A DNA stretch of 50,399 bases. Source: Photorhabdus bodei. GTDB lineage: Bacteria; Pseudomonadota; Gammaproteobacteria; Enterobacterales; Enterobacteriaceae. The stretch covers positions 1-50,399 of the forward strand of contig NZ_NSCM01000037.1 of the NCBI RefSeq assembly GCF_003287735.1. Direction: 5' to 3'. This document shows positions 42,552 through 50,399 of this stretch, piece after piece. The notes under the pieces are model-generated. The model saw only the letters and a program-made list of their open reading frames with translations, had not been told where the DNA came from and did no database searches. The stretch's first letter is position 1. The number at the start of each line of letters is the position of its first letter. The position numbers and the translations under genes are program-made.

Positions 42552-42824
42552 TTATTTTATAAGCTCTGCTCGTTTTGGCTTTTTAGGTGGTTTTTTGAAC
42601 AGTATTTTTTCTAAAATTAGCCCATGATCGACAGATAGCAAGTGTGCTATATGCACAAATTCAACTACATCCAACCTTCTTTCACCATTTTCAATTTTAG
42701 CAATAAATGATTGAGGTCGATCTAAGGCTTGAGCCAATCTTTTTTGAGTAATACCTTTTTCTATCCTAGCCTTACGAAGAGCGTTTATAACCATTTGATA
42801 TTCATATGAATAAATCGATGCCAT
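42552..42824 (-). CDS. XRE-family repressor, paralogue 2
   Basis: 90 residues from ATG 42824. The long open frame to 43196 is only the antisense of the Ner-like gene. HTH KGITQKRLAQALDRPQSFIA followed by KIENGERRLDVVEFVHIAHL, with a Lys/Pro-rich tail KKPPKKPKRAELIK. Divergent from the Ner-like gene, with 73 bp between starts. This is the layout of a lysogeny-type switch. Confidence 0.87.
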   Translation of the reverse strand: MASIYSYEYQMVINALRKARIEKGITQKRLAQALDRPQSFIAKIENGERRLDVVEFVHIAHLLSVDHGLILEKILFKKPPKKPKRAELIK

Positions 42825-42842
42825 TTCTTTAACCTTGATTAA

Positions 42843-42887
42843 TATCCCAAAATCGAATATCAACCATTTACTTAAGTATCCCAAAAT
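42843..42887. promoter_or_regulatory. Direct-repeat operators between XRE paralogue 2 and Ner-like gene
   Basis: tatcccaaaat occurs at 42843-42853 and again at 42877-42887, 34 bp apart; the second is part of tatcc-caaaata-ggata, a small palindrome. A related taccaaaatgggat lies at 42534-42547, before paralogue 1. These are likely shared operators of the XRE and/or Ner proteins. Confidence 0.5.
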
Positions 42888-42897
42888 AGGATAATTC

Positions 42898-43185
42898 ATG
42901 CGTTTGTTATATGGAGATATAAAGGAAATGAATAAAAAAGATTGGCATACCGCCGACATTATCGCTGCCTTACGTAAGCTCGGCACTACCTTAGCAGCGG
43001 TATCACGTAAGGAGGGACTTAGCTCATCTACATTAGCTAATGCTCTATCACGACCTTGGCCTAAAGGAGAGTGGATTATTGCGAACAATCTCGGAGTACA
43101 TCCCTCAGAAATTTGGCCAAGCCGATATTTTGACGAGAATGGACAACCTATTGAACGAGTTATCCGAAATAATTCTTCCAGGTGA
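42898..43185 (+). CDS. Ner/Nlp-like DNA-binding protein
   Basis: 95 residues from ATG 42898 (AGGA six bases upstream); an internal ATG at 42928 would give the usual Ner length. The fold is recognised from DWHTADIIAALRKLGTTLAA, VSRKEGLSSSTLANALSRPW and GVHPSEIWPSRYF, which equals phage Mu Ner and enterobacterial Nlp/SfsB. Mu Ner represses the early promoter. Here it faces two XRE repressors, suggesting a mixed phage switch. Confidence 0.88.
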   Translation: MRLLYGDIKEMNKKDWHTADIIAALRKLGTTLAAVSRKEGLSSSTLANALSRPWPKGEWIIANNLGVHPSEIWPSRYFDENGQPIERVIRNNSSR

Positions 43186-43200
43186 CTAATTCTCAACTAA

Positions 43201-43237
43201 ATGGTCTAAGTTCGGTATAATATCGAACCTAGGCCAT
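43201..43237. terminator. Hairpin after the Ner-like gene
   Basis: atggtctaagttcggta (43201-43217) pairs with taatatcgaacctaggccat to 43237 with two wobble pairs and one mismatch. It stands between the Ner-like stop and the tail-fibre assembly gene end, serving convergent transcripts. No strong T-tract. Confidence 0.5.
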
Positions 43238-43285
43238 GTTAGCTGCTTAGACTGTCTGACTATTGGGGCCAGTTTATTGCAGCCC

Positions 43286-43738
43286 TTATTCTATTACTCT
43301 GGGTTTTTCGGGCCAATAAATATCTGGCGCTAAGTTAGCATCAACACGGTTCAGCAATACCCTATATTTTTTCAAAGCGGTCAACCGAGAATTTTCCTCA
43401 TCACTCTCCATCCCCAAATCTACAGCATCTTGTAACGGAGCTATCTGTTTACTTACAGTGAACATAAGTTGCTGTTTCTTATGTTCTGCTTGTTGCTGCT
43501 GTTCCTGCCTAAGTTTTATCACACCGCTTTCTGATATTATCCACTTTTCACCATCGTATTTATGATAAACGGACGGAGCGCGTTCAGTAAGCACTGGATA
43601 ACCCTCTTTATTACTGACAATTGACAAACCGTGTGACTGCCCTGTAAGTAATTCATTGTGTTTCTCTGCTGTTATTTCAACACATTCTTCATGAGCTTCA
43701 CTATAAAAAGCGCCTTCTTTTCTGGAGAAATAAACCAT
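43286..43738 (-). CDS. Tail fibre assembly protein (Caudovirales TAP family)
   Basis: 150 residues. N-terminal MVYFSRKEGAFYSEAH, SVYHKYDGEKWIISESG in the middle and a C-terminal helical region ending with LLNRVDANLAPDIYWPEKPR, the usual signature of P2 G / lambda Tfa-like chaperones. It follows the fibre gene directly and is probably needed for its folding. Last gene of the tail block. Confidence 0.9.
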   Translation of the reverse strand: MVYFSRKEGAFYSEAHEECVEITAEKHNELLTGQSHGLSIVSNKEGYPVLTERAPSVYHKYDGEKWIISESGVIKLRQEQQQQAEHKKQQLMFTVSKQIAPLQDAVDLGMESDEENSRLTALKKYRVLLNRVDANLAPDIYWPEKPRVIE

Positions 43739-44716
43739 TTATACCCCCCAAAATAATATATGAACAACTTTGCCTGGATTCTCATTGTTGTTGGGAGTGC
43801 CAGCTTGATATTCAAACGTCGATAATGTTGCATTACGTACTAATGTATGACCTGTTGATGTATTGATACTCGACATGCTTGCGACATATCCAATAAACTG
43901 ATTTTTAAAAGAAATTGGATAATTGATTTTTACCCATGACTGTTGGCTTGATGCAACTTTAACCCATTGAATAATTATTCCCGTATCCCCGCATTGCCAC
44001 CAGCCATTTTCAGATTTTATAGCTGCGTTTTGCAATGCGAGCGTACCGCTTCGCTCAGGTATTAATATATTATAACGTCGCTGATTGTTCGGATCGTTAG
44101 AATAAATATGTAACAATTTTCCTTCCGAACCATTAATTCCTACCACATACCCATCTTTCGATTTGAAACGTAGCTCAGGAAAAGGAGTTTTACTATCAAT
44201 TAATAAACTACCAACGGTTGCAGTTTTATCGCTAGAAATACGCAAGAAAGTGTTATCGCTCTCAGATTTAGCATAACTTCCCACATCCCCGGCATTCAAT
44301 GAAATATCAGATGACAACGCTTTCCCATTCACTTTACGAATGGATGGTACTCGGCTATTAGCGTTGTTATTTGCTGCTATAGCACTTTGATTCGCCGTAT
44401 CCGTCAGTGATTGCACAAATGCTGTTGTTGCAATCTGAGTATTATTAGCGTTTTTAGCAGGTGTGGGGGCGATTGGCGTTCCTGTGAAAATGGGACTGGC
44501 TTTCGGTGCATACTGAGTATGCGGATTTTGCACCTCAGAATGTTCCCTCAACTCATTCCCATTTTGTTCTAGTTTTTGTTTAAGATAACTTGTGCGGTTG
44601 ACCAACTGTTTAGCCTGCCGATTGGAAATACCATCAGGCCCGCCTAACACGGGATCTGAGGTTTCTATTTGATACACTGCCTCTGACCACTGTGGGGTTT
44701 CCGGCAAATTAGCCAT
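43739..44716 (-). CDS. Tail fibre protein (P2 H-like)
   Basis: 325 residues from ATG 44716 (GGGAG eight bases upstream); the open frame upstream only duplicates gpI antisense or shifted sequence. It opens MANLPETPQWSEAVYQIETS, continues with NRTSYLKQKLEQNGNELREH and the PKASPIFTGTPIAPTPAKNA collar motif, then QIATTAFVQSLTD. The end GWWQCGDTGIIIQWVKV and VASMSSINTSTGHTL is a receptor-binding tip type found on many enterobacterial fibres. Shorter than P2 H (669 residues). Confidence 0.87.
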   Translation of the reverse strand: MANLPETPQWSEAVYQIETSDPVLGGPDGISNRQAKQLVNRTSYLKQKLEQNGNELREHSEVQNPHTQYAPKASPIFTGTPIAPTPAKNANNTQIATTAFVQSLTDTANQSAIAANNNANSRVPSIRKVNGKALSSDISLNAGDVGSYAKSESDNTFLRISSDKTATVGSLLIDSKTPFPELRFKSKDGYVVGINGSEGKLLHIYSNDPNNQRRYNILIPERSGTLALQNAAIKSENGWWQCGDTGIIIQWVKVASSQQSWVKINYPISFKNQFIGYVASMSSINTSTGHTLVRNATLSTFEYQAGTPNNNENPGKVVHILFWGV

Positions 44717-44717
44717 T

Positions 44718-45293
44718 TTAACTGCTCCCATAATTGTAACTACCGTCATAACTGACAGTATTGTTGTAACGAATTGATACAGACTGATATTCCAAGCTGG
44801 TAAGGTGGCAGCGTGCAGGCGCAAACGCTGCCAGTGTAGTGCGCAATAGCGAGGCTTGATCATTGGTAATAGGTTGCTGAAGTATGATGCGATAATCTGC
44901 CCAAGATGTTGAATCTCCGTGAACATAATTACCGTTATGGCTGGCATGACCGTCATAATTGATTTGACCAGTGCCTTCAATTAAATCAATCTCACCAAAC
45001 CCAAAACGACGGATAATTTCACGAATTGACCACGGTGTGCCTTTATACCGATGCAATTCTATAGCCGACTTGATTAACGTGCGGCGAGCATTGTCTGATT
45101 CGACAAGCTCCCAGCCATCGCTAAATAGGGAGAATTGATTTGCCAGCCAATGCAGTGCGCTGCTATCGACAGTATCAATGAGATAAACCATTAATTGGGT
45201 TAAATCGATATCATCAAAACGGGAGGCCAACTGACCTAATGCACGCATACTGATATCAGCTTCTAGTGGAGGTGGTAGATGTAACTTAACCAT
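44718..45293 (-). CDS. I: P2-like tail protein I
   Basis: 191 residues. LPPPLEADISMRALGQLASR at the N-terminus, DSSALHWLANQFSLFSDGWE and RTLIKSAIELHRYKGTPWSI REIIRRFGFGE in the middle are characteristic of gpI. It has an extra C-terminal repeat-like HNGNYVHGDSTSWADYR and NYGSS. Baseplate wedge component. Overlaps gpJ by 8 bp. Confidence 0.93.
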   Translation of the reverse strand: MVKLHLPPPLEADISMRALGQLASRFDDIDLTQLMVYLIDTVDSSALHWLANQFSLFSDGWELVESDNARRTLIKSAIELHRYKGTPWSIREIIRRFGFGEIDLIEGTGQINYDGHASHNGNYVHGDSTSWADYRIILQQPITNDQASLLRTTLAAFAPARCHLTSLEYQSVSIRYNNTVSYDGSYNYGSS

Positions 45294-46389
45294 CAGCGAC
45301 TCCAGTGATCACAACAGTGATACCGATACAGTTCGCCCATTCATTTTCACCTACAACCTGAAACGTAGGAGACTCCAGTACGACTTGATAAACGCCAGAA
45401 ACAGACAGTGTTGAGATGATTTGGCTGGGAATAATATCTTTCCCTAGCGTTGTTGCTCGTTCAGCTACCCATGTTTGTATGGCTTGTTCTGCTGCTGATT
45501 GAATACCAGGTGCATTAACGCCACTGTACAAGGTTAGTTTCGCCTTGATGGTATAATCAACCTTCACGGGAGGTTTTACATATACAGTGTCAGTCAGCGG
45601 GCGGATTTTTTCATCAGAACAAAAACTTTTCACCAGCGTTAAAATGCTTTCATCTGGCAACCCTGTTGCCAATAGTGGAAACAGTTCAACAACACCCGGA
45701 ATGGGAGACCTGACTGCAACATCAACAATATTGGGGTGAGCACGCATGGCATGAAATCGATAAGCCTGACGACTGCCCGCATTAGTAAACGATTCAGGGG
45801 CCATCTTGATTCGTACACGTAGCCTCTCGTCACTTTCCTCTGCCGAACCACCACTACTCACTATTGTGTTGATCACTTGCAGGTCAATGTCGTCGATTTC
45901 ATCCAACAATGTACTGATTTGTGCTGGTTGCCAGCTATTCCCTGATAACCCAGCATCTGTACAAGTAGCTGTGACATTAACGAAACGTGTGCCTGCTTTC
46001 AGAACAGCATCTGTATTAGTAGCAAAAATAATACTGTCCGATGCATTAACACGAGTTCCAACTGGAATGAGTACATCTTGCTCTAATGCTTCATCAACAC
46101 TAAATTGCAGTGTTGTATGTGCAGGCTGGGCGGGTAGCCGATATACTCCGACCAATTCCCCTAAGTAGTCCAAAATGGGCGCACGGGCAAACTCGACCAG
46201 ATTTTGCTTGGCGGCTTCCTGAACTTGCATTCGGGTCAGTGCTTCACGATATGCAAATAAATTGATCAGCAGGCGTTCTGCCTGTGCTGGGTACAAAGTC
46301 TTACCTACATCAGCCTCATACTTTGCGATCATTTCGGTTGTGATTTTCTCTATATCACGCTCGATAAAATCAGGTTCTGTCAGCGCCAT
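45286..46389 (-). CDS. J: P2-like baseplate protein J
   Basis: 367 residues, intact. Baseplate_J features: EAAKQNLVEFARAPILDYLG near 60-78, VGTRVNASDSIIFATNTDAV, GSAEESDERLRVRIKMAPES and YVKPPVKVDYTIKAKLTL. Forms the baseplate wedge with W and I. Overlaps both neighbours by 8-10 bp. Confidence 0.94.
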   Translation of the reverse strand: MALTEPDFIERDIEKITTEMIAKYEADVGKTLYPAQAERLLINLFAYREALTRMQVQEAAKQNLVEFARAPILDYLGELVGVYRLPAQPAHTTLQFSVDEALEQDVLIPVGTRVNASDSIIFATNTDAVLKAGTRFVNVTATCTDAGLSGNSWQPAQISTLLDEIDDIDLQVINTIVSSGGSAEESDERLRVRIKMAPESFTNAGSRQAYRFHAMRAHPNIVDVAVRSPIPGVVELFPLLATGLPDESILTLVKSFCSDEKIRPLTDTVYVKPPVKVDYTIKAKLTLYSGVNAPGIQSAAEQAIQTWVAERATTLGKDIIPSQIISTLSVSGVYQVVLESPTFQVVGENEWANCIGITVVITGVADG

Positions 46390-46733
46390 AGCAACTCCGT
46401 AGATTGTGTAATGCCATCAACTGCTGTCCAATTCACACGCAGAGTCAGGTGCTCTGCCTCAACATTCGGTTTCACCGATAACAACTGGCAACGAGGTTCC
46501 CAACGTGTAATAGCATCAACAGATTCCCTGACAACGTGGGGAATAGCGCGGTCTATTGGGTAATCCATATAAAGGTGCAAGTTACTGCCGAATTCTGGTC
46601 GATGTGGATCACTGCCACGTGGTGTACGTAGAATAATGAATATTGCTTGGGCGATATCATCCAGCCCACAGGCAATTTTGCCTGAGTTCTGGAGAGCGGG
46701 TTGCCAAAAAACAGAGTGTGAGTTCGTATTCAT
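46380..46733 (-). CDS. W: P2-like baseplate wedge protein W (gp25-like)
   Basis: 117 residues with DDIAQAIFIILRTPRGSDPH RPEFGSNLHLYMDYPID, the conserved gp25/GPW core (RTP.G-r-p.fGs). It lies between V and J, as in P2. Sheath-initiating wedge component. Confidence 0.92.
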   Translation of the reverse strand: MNTNSHSVFWQPALQNSGKIACGLDDIAQAIFIILRTPRGSDPHRPEFGSNLHLYMDYPIDRAIPHVVRESVDAITRWEPRCQLLSVKPNVEAEHLTLRVNWTAVDGITQSTELLWR

Positions 46734-46778
46734 GGGGACAGTATCGCCCTCGGCAGGAATATCTAATATTAAAGACGT

Positions 46779-47381
46779 TTAAAGAACCCCATGAGAATGA
46801 TGATTCGAGTTACCGCCTTCATCCATGATGCTACCTGTTGCATGGATGTTGCCATCGACGCTGACATTACCCTGAATGTTCGTAGTACCATTACCACCAG
46901 AACCCGACAGCCCATTTTGGTGAGTTAATTGGCCTTTCACTAACATATTTCCGGTTACGATTGTTTCCGGCGCATCAATAGTTGCCTGCTGTGTCTGAAT
47001 AACAACATTGGCTCCCGCTGCGATCTTAATGTGCTGAATGCCACCATTAATAGTCAGGGTGTGTGAGGTACGATCATAGTAAAAAGCTGCATCATCTGCA
47101 TAAGTCATACCACGGACGTCTTTATTGTTAGCTGACGGTTTATCAACACTGGAATAGATAGCACCTAAAATAACACCATCTTCACCATTGGCATCCAATA
47201 ATACTTCAACTTGTTCCCCAACATCGGGCAACCAATAGTCTTTGTTATTCTGGGTATTGCGCTGCAACACATTCAGCCAATTAGTACGCATATTATCGCA
47301 TTCAGGCAATCGCACGCGGGCACGAACAGTAGCAGGATCTACGGCGCTAATCGTACCAACTTGACGAGTTACACTGCTCAT
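46779..47381 (-). CDS. V: P2-like baseplate spike protein V
   Basis: 200 residues. N-terminal OB-fold with GTISAVDPATVRARVRLPEC and WLPDVGEQVEVLLDANGEDG. The C-terminal part is a repetitive beta-helix-like region with NVSVDGNIHATGSIMDEGGN and ends SNHHSHGVL, an HxH motif that binds iron at the spike tip in P2/phi92-like spikes. Overlaps gpD by 4 bp. Confidence 0.93.
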   Translation of the reverse strand: MSSVTRQVGTISAVDPATVRARVRLPECDNMRTNWLNVLQRNTQNNKDYWLPDVGEQVEVLLDANGEDGVILGAIYSSVDKPSANNKDVRGMTYADDAAFYYDRTSHTLTINGGIQHIKIAAGANVVIQTQQATIDAPETIVTGNMLVKGQLTHQNGLSGSGGNGTTNIQGNVSVDGNIHATGSIMDEGGNSNHHSHGVL

Positions 47382-48556
47382 TTGGATTCCTCCTCGATGA
47401 TCGTGTCGGAAGAACCATCGGGCTTATATACAACCAATTTCTGAGTCTTCCCCCTTTTACCTTTCTTGGATTTGCCCGATGCAACAGGGCCACGAGCAAC
47501 TTCAAGTTCGGTTATATATCCGCTGTTGCGATCAAAAGAGTGGTGAGCTGAAGTAATTAACCATTGCCCAGATAACTTGCCAAATTCAACCAACTCAATT
47601 TTATTTCCGGCGGTTAACTGAGGGGCTCCCATCAATGAAAGTGAGCCGTTCTGCTGGTACTCATTATGTAAATCCAGTGCTGACTTGGCCTTTATTTCAG
47701 CGCTATCTTTGTTAGCAGCCCGGCTGTTTACTTTTAAGGTATCTGCGCTAGTTTCTTTACCGCTACTCTTATCTCTTGAATTGGACTGATTACTTGCACT
47801 GGTCGTGCCATCAGCTTCATAGACAATCAATTTTTTATCATCAGCTTTTTGATGTTTCACTTTGGCTTTTTTATAGACTTTATTAATCGTGTCCCGTAGT
47901 GAAAATTGGGCAATATCACGAGGGTGTAATTTTTTTATCGGTTCTTGGCTGCGCAAAGTGACTAAGTGGGAGAAAATTAGCTGTTCACTGACAACCTTAA
48001 CGGCATAACCATATTCACTAGCCAGCCGCTTCAGGAACGCTACATCGGTTTCCGAATATTGCGTCACCCTGTCAATCTTGATGATTTCGATACTGCCGAT
48101 CAGCTTTAACCGATGTTTCTTGGCGATACGGCTAGCAATAGCGGCCAGTGTTGTATTCTCAAATCCACGGTTAGACTTGGTACGCAATGCCGTATTGATA
48201 GACGTTGCTACACCTCGAACAAATACAATAGAAGGAGGGATACTAACTTCAATTTCATCAATGTAGAATGAGCCACAATTCAATAACCGTTCGCCGAAAT
48301 AGCCCAACTTCAATGTCAACGTATCACCTTTGCCCGGATACCATTTATCCAGCCAGCGACCATCAGTATCATCCAATTCTACCTCTATTTCATCGGATTC
48401 GCTTTTGATGTTGTCGGTATAGCTGACACGAGTGACATAAGGAGTGATGTCATTTGTGATATCTTTTTGCAAATATCGTAACGTGAATGTCGGACTTAAA
48501 ACCTCTGAGACACCCGTTATAGATGGTGTTTGCTTGGGATCAATTATCTCAGCCAC
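47378..48556 (-). CDS. D: P2-like late control protein D (tail hub)
   Basis: 392 residues from a GTG at 48556, overlapping gpX by 13 bp. It has YVTRVSYTDNIKSESDEIEV ELDD, FIKRLASEYGYAVKVVSEQL-like hub segment and a Ser/Lys-rich region before a C-terminal LVEFGKLSGQWLITSAHHSF domain. Forms the gp27-like hub. The Lys-rich GKSKKGKRGKTQK tail is longer than in P2. Confidence 0.9.
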   Translation of the reverse strand: MAEIIDPKQTPSITGVSEVLSPTFTLRYLQKDITNDITPYVTRVSYTDNIKSESDEIEVELDDTDGRWLDKWYPGKGDTLTLKLGYFGERLLNCGSFYIDEIEVSIPPSIVFVRGVATSINTALRTKSNRGFENTTLAAIASRIAKKHRLKLIGSIEIIKIDRVTQYSETDVAFLKRLASEYGYAVKVVSEQLIFSHLVTLRSQEPIKKLHPRDIAQFSLRDTINKVYKKAKVKHQKADDKKLIVYEADGTTSASNQSNSRDKSSGKETSADTLKVNSRAANKDSAEIKAKSALDLHNEYQQNGSLSLMGAPQLTAGNKIELVEFGKLSGQWLITSAHHSFDRNSGYITELEVARGPVASGKSKKGKRGKTQKLVVYKPDGSSDTIIEEESK

Positions 48557-48756
48557 GGTGGTGTATCCTCGGCAGTTACTACATTGTCAGCGTCAATGAT
48601 AGGGATCAACAATACGACACCTGATGGCAATATAGGTGTAACTGCAACGTGCGGATTGGCAGCAATTATGCGAGCGTAACCTAAAGGGTCACCATAATAA
48701 TAGTGAGCCAATAAATCCCATCTATCTCCCTCTTTCGTTATGTGTTCAAGAAACAT
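48544..48756 (-). CDS. X: P2-like tail protein X (LysM domain)
   Basis: 70 residues from ATG 48756 (AAGGA ten bases upstream); a TTG two codons earlier also fits. The whole protein is one LysM-like domain: EGDRWDLLAHYYYGDPLGYA followed by RIIAANPHV. Usual small tail protein between U and D. Confidence 0.9.
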   Translation of the reverse strand: MFLEHITKEGDRWDLLAHYYYGDPLGYARIIAANPHVAVTPILPSGVVLLIPIIDADNVVTAEDTPPWLR

Positions 48757-48758
48757 GA

Positions 48759-49643
48759 TCAAAGTGTCCTTGTGGTAATTTGCGCTGCCATCTTACTGAG
48801 CGCGGGTGATATTGATGTAAATGTTGAACTTGCCGATTCAAGTTGGCCTGATACGGAATCTAATACAGCCGCGATATTACGACTATCTGCACGGCTTAAT
48901 GACGATTGAGCATTGTTAACAAATGTTACTGCTTGTCCCGTTGCTCTGGTCAATTGAATCGCATCTGGCAATGAGTTACCAAGTGATTGAAAAGCCGGAT
49001 AGCTTTTCCCTAATGGCTCAACAATATTGTTAAGTCCGGTAAGAAGACCTGGTACGCGGGTTAACGCTACGGTCGGTTTGTCTTTCATCTTCTGTGCAAT
49101 ACGTACCGCACTGATAGTCGTTTGCAGTGCTGACTGTGCTTGTTTGACATAATTCACGCCATCCCTGACTTTTTTAGCCATACCTGATGGTTTCGGTATT
49201 GCATTAGACAACGCCTTTGTATTCAGGACATGAGATTTAATGGCAGGCGGTTTCAGCGGTTTTTTAGGATCACCGATATATTCAAGTAATGTCACCGAGG
49301 CATTGAGGGCAAATATATTACCTACTGAATCCGTTTGTTCACTGGTAGCTGTCACATCAGTAATAACAAACCAGCCACGGTAATCACCATTTCCGAATAC
49401 TAGCGCGAGTGCTTGATGCTTCCGCATTGCTTCACGTAACCGATTCAATTCAACATCCGGCGCACAATAATGTTGATGAAAGACCAGACTAATTTGAATT
49501 TCATCCAGTTTTTCCCCCACGAACTGCAAGCCGGGTTTACCTTGAATTCGTGCATGTTCGGCATAATTAGCACCAAACGTTACATCAAAACCATCCCAAT
49601 ATGTGATCAGCTCAAATTCAATATCACCTAATACCGCAAACAT
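48759..49643 (-). CDS. U: P2-like tail protein U, with long C-terminal extension
   Basis: 294 residues versus about 160 in P2 gpU. The N-terminal 135 residues contain the U domain (LGDIEFELITYWDGFDVTFG, KPGLQFVGEKLDEIQISLVF, GDYRGWFVITDV). The remaining 150 residues are helical and Ala/Ser-rich, with SYPAFQSLGNSLPDAIQLTR, and match the longer U proteins seen in some tail clusters. It starts at the TMP stop (one-base overlap). Confidence 0.88.
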   Translation of the reverse strand: MFAVLGDIEFELITYWDGFDVTFGANYAEHARIQGKPGLQFVGEKLDEIQISLVFHQHYCAPDVELNRLREAMRKHQALALVFGNGDYRGWFVITDVTATSEQTDSVGNIFALNASVTLLEYIGDPKKPLKPPAIKSHVLNTKALSNAIPKPSGMAKKVRDGVNYVKQAQSALQTTISAVRIAQKMKDKPTVALTRVPGLLTGLNNIVEPLGKSYPAFQSLGNSLPDAIQLTRATGQAVTFVNNAQSSLSRADSRNIAAVLDSVSGQLESASSTFTSISPALSKMAAQITTRTL

Positions 49644-50275
49644 TATCCGTATCTCCGGCGTTCTCTCTGAATGACAATACGCTCCAGCAGTTTCTCTAAT
49701 TCACGCACACTCAGGTTTAAGGCTTTATTAATATCGGATGTAGCCGTTTGCGGTTTACCGCCAATATATATTCGCGGTGCGAAAGAGATAGAAAAACCAT
49801 TATTGCTGTTGCTGATATCTTTATAACCTGTTCGTCTGGCTGGATTGCCCAACATCATCTCAGGAGGTGAGATTTGTGGGACATCAGGCGTCATTCCCTC
49901 TGCCAGACGTTGAGTGGCACGAGCAGCCAACGGCGTAGTACGATCAACACCAACAACCACACCTTGCACAATATTATCGCCAAATCCCATAAATACCTGA
50001 CTGGGGGATTGAATACCTAACGCTTCTTTAAACCAGCTAGAAACTTTGCCGCCAAAGTTTTTAATGGTGTCCTTAGCCGTAGTCAGCATATTAGAAATAC
50101 CATTAACCAACCCATTAACGATATTTTTACCAAAGTCAGTAAAATTATTGGGCATACCAATACCAAACCATTTCATAACGCCAGCAAATGTTTTATAGAA
50201 CAATCTCAATGGCGACCAATTTAAAATTAATTTACTGACCTCAAATATTCCGCCATCAAACGCATTAGTAATCCG
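49643..50275 (-). pseudogene. T: Tail tape-measure protein, C-terminal fragment
   Basis: From about 50275 the frame reads RITNAFDGGIFEVSKLILNW SPLRLFYKTFAGVMKWFGIG, with NIVNGLVNGISNMLTTAKDT and SPSQVFMGFGDNIVQGVVVG, all typical C-terminal tape-measure repeats. It then continues to a normal end (ELEKLLERIVIQRERRRYG). Before CGG at 50275 lies a TGA, and the upstream 124 bp does not encode tape-measure sequence. Only about 210 of an expected 700-1000 residues remain. The first internal ATG is not a plausible true start. Confidence 0.82.
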
Positions 50276-50399
50276 TCATTCCGCACCGTATTTCTGATTT
50301 AAAAATAGTGTGATCTTACACAGGTTTTTTGTATTGATGATATCAGTGGGGTTGACGGTAATCGCCAATTTTGATCTATTACTTTTATTTACCGGAAAG
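50276..50399. other. Non-tail DNA replacing the tape-measure 5' part
   Basis: No ORF or known element end recognised. It begins at the sharp break in the tape-measure frame and probably belongs to an inserted or deleted segment continuing outside the window. Confidence 0.4.

Noticed and set aside
42825..43196. Long N-terminal extension of the second XRE gene
   Set aside because: The extension is antisense to the Ner-like gene; the true start is the ATG at 42824.
44717..44980. 89-residue N-terminal extension of the tail fibre gene
   Set aside because: It lies within gpI in another frame; a good ribosome site precedes the ATG at 44716.

Overview
This window most resembles a Photorhabdus or Xenorhabdus chromosome (insect-pathogenic Morganellaceae). 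The assignment rests on gene content: an integrative conjugative element (ICE) of the PFL/SPI-7/PAPI-1 (GI-type) family, a thin type IVb conjugative pilus operon, a P2-like tail cassette, an NRPS fragment, toxin-antitoxin pairs and many decayed IS elements. No 16S rRNA or other taxonomic marker is present, so this is inference. Nearly all backbone genes lie on the minus strand.

Layout. (1) 1-118: 5' end of an IS630-type transposase running off the window. (2) 461-13368: the distal type IV secretion block. In transcription order it runs RAQPRD, TIGR03758, TIGR03745, TIGR03750, TIGR03746, TIGR03749, TIGR03752, TIGR03751 lipoprotein, VirB4-type ATPase, TIGR03757, TraU-like TIGR03756, TIGR03755, a small membrane protein and a TraG-N-like protein, with a convergent DUF3742-like gene. 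The genes are nearly all joined by start/stop overlaps. (3) 13524-20723: a cargo island with a frameshifted IS1595 element, two IS982 remnants around a HigBA-type pair, a decayed cassette (unknown gene, DprA-like protein, phosphoribosyltransferase-like gene), a decayed yhcG/DUF1016 nuclease gene, and an intact operon AbiEi - AbiEii nucleotidyltransferase - PP2C-like phosphatase. Two large perfect palindromes sharing an 11-bp core precede that operon. (4) 20976-27148: the proximal transfer block (TIGR03747, TraD coupling protein, membrane-anchored Mrr-like protein, TIGR03765, lytic transglycosylase, TIGR03759, a coiled-coil protein). (5) 27346-32746: a second cargo island with a MITE family, an NRPS N-terminal fragment, a VOC/bleomycin-resistance-like gene, an IS1111-group element with a probable bridge RNA, a decayed pRiA4b Orf3-like gene, a resolvase with a broken C-terminus, and a RelE/HigA-type pair. 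(6) 32758-41497: pilV-U-S-R-Q-P-O-N, with pilN lacking its 5' third and pilL/pilM absent. (7) 41498-50399: a junction region, two tandem XRE repressors divergent from a Ner-like gene, and a P2-like tail module (fibre assembly, fibre, I, J, W, V, D, X, U) ending in a truncated tape-measure gene.

How it works together. Blocks 2, 4 and 6 are the mating-pair-formation, coupling and pilus parts of one ICE. Relaxase, integrase and att sites are outside the window or lost. The broken pilN beside phage genes suggests the ICE is truncated or rearranged here and probably cannot build its mating pilus, while its T4SS genes read intact. The cargo is mostly conflict or defence material. The most interesting piece is the three-gene AbiEi/AbiEii/PP2C operon with its operator-like palindromes.
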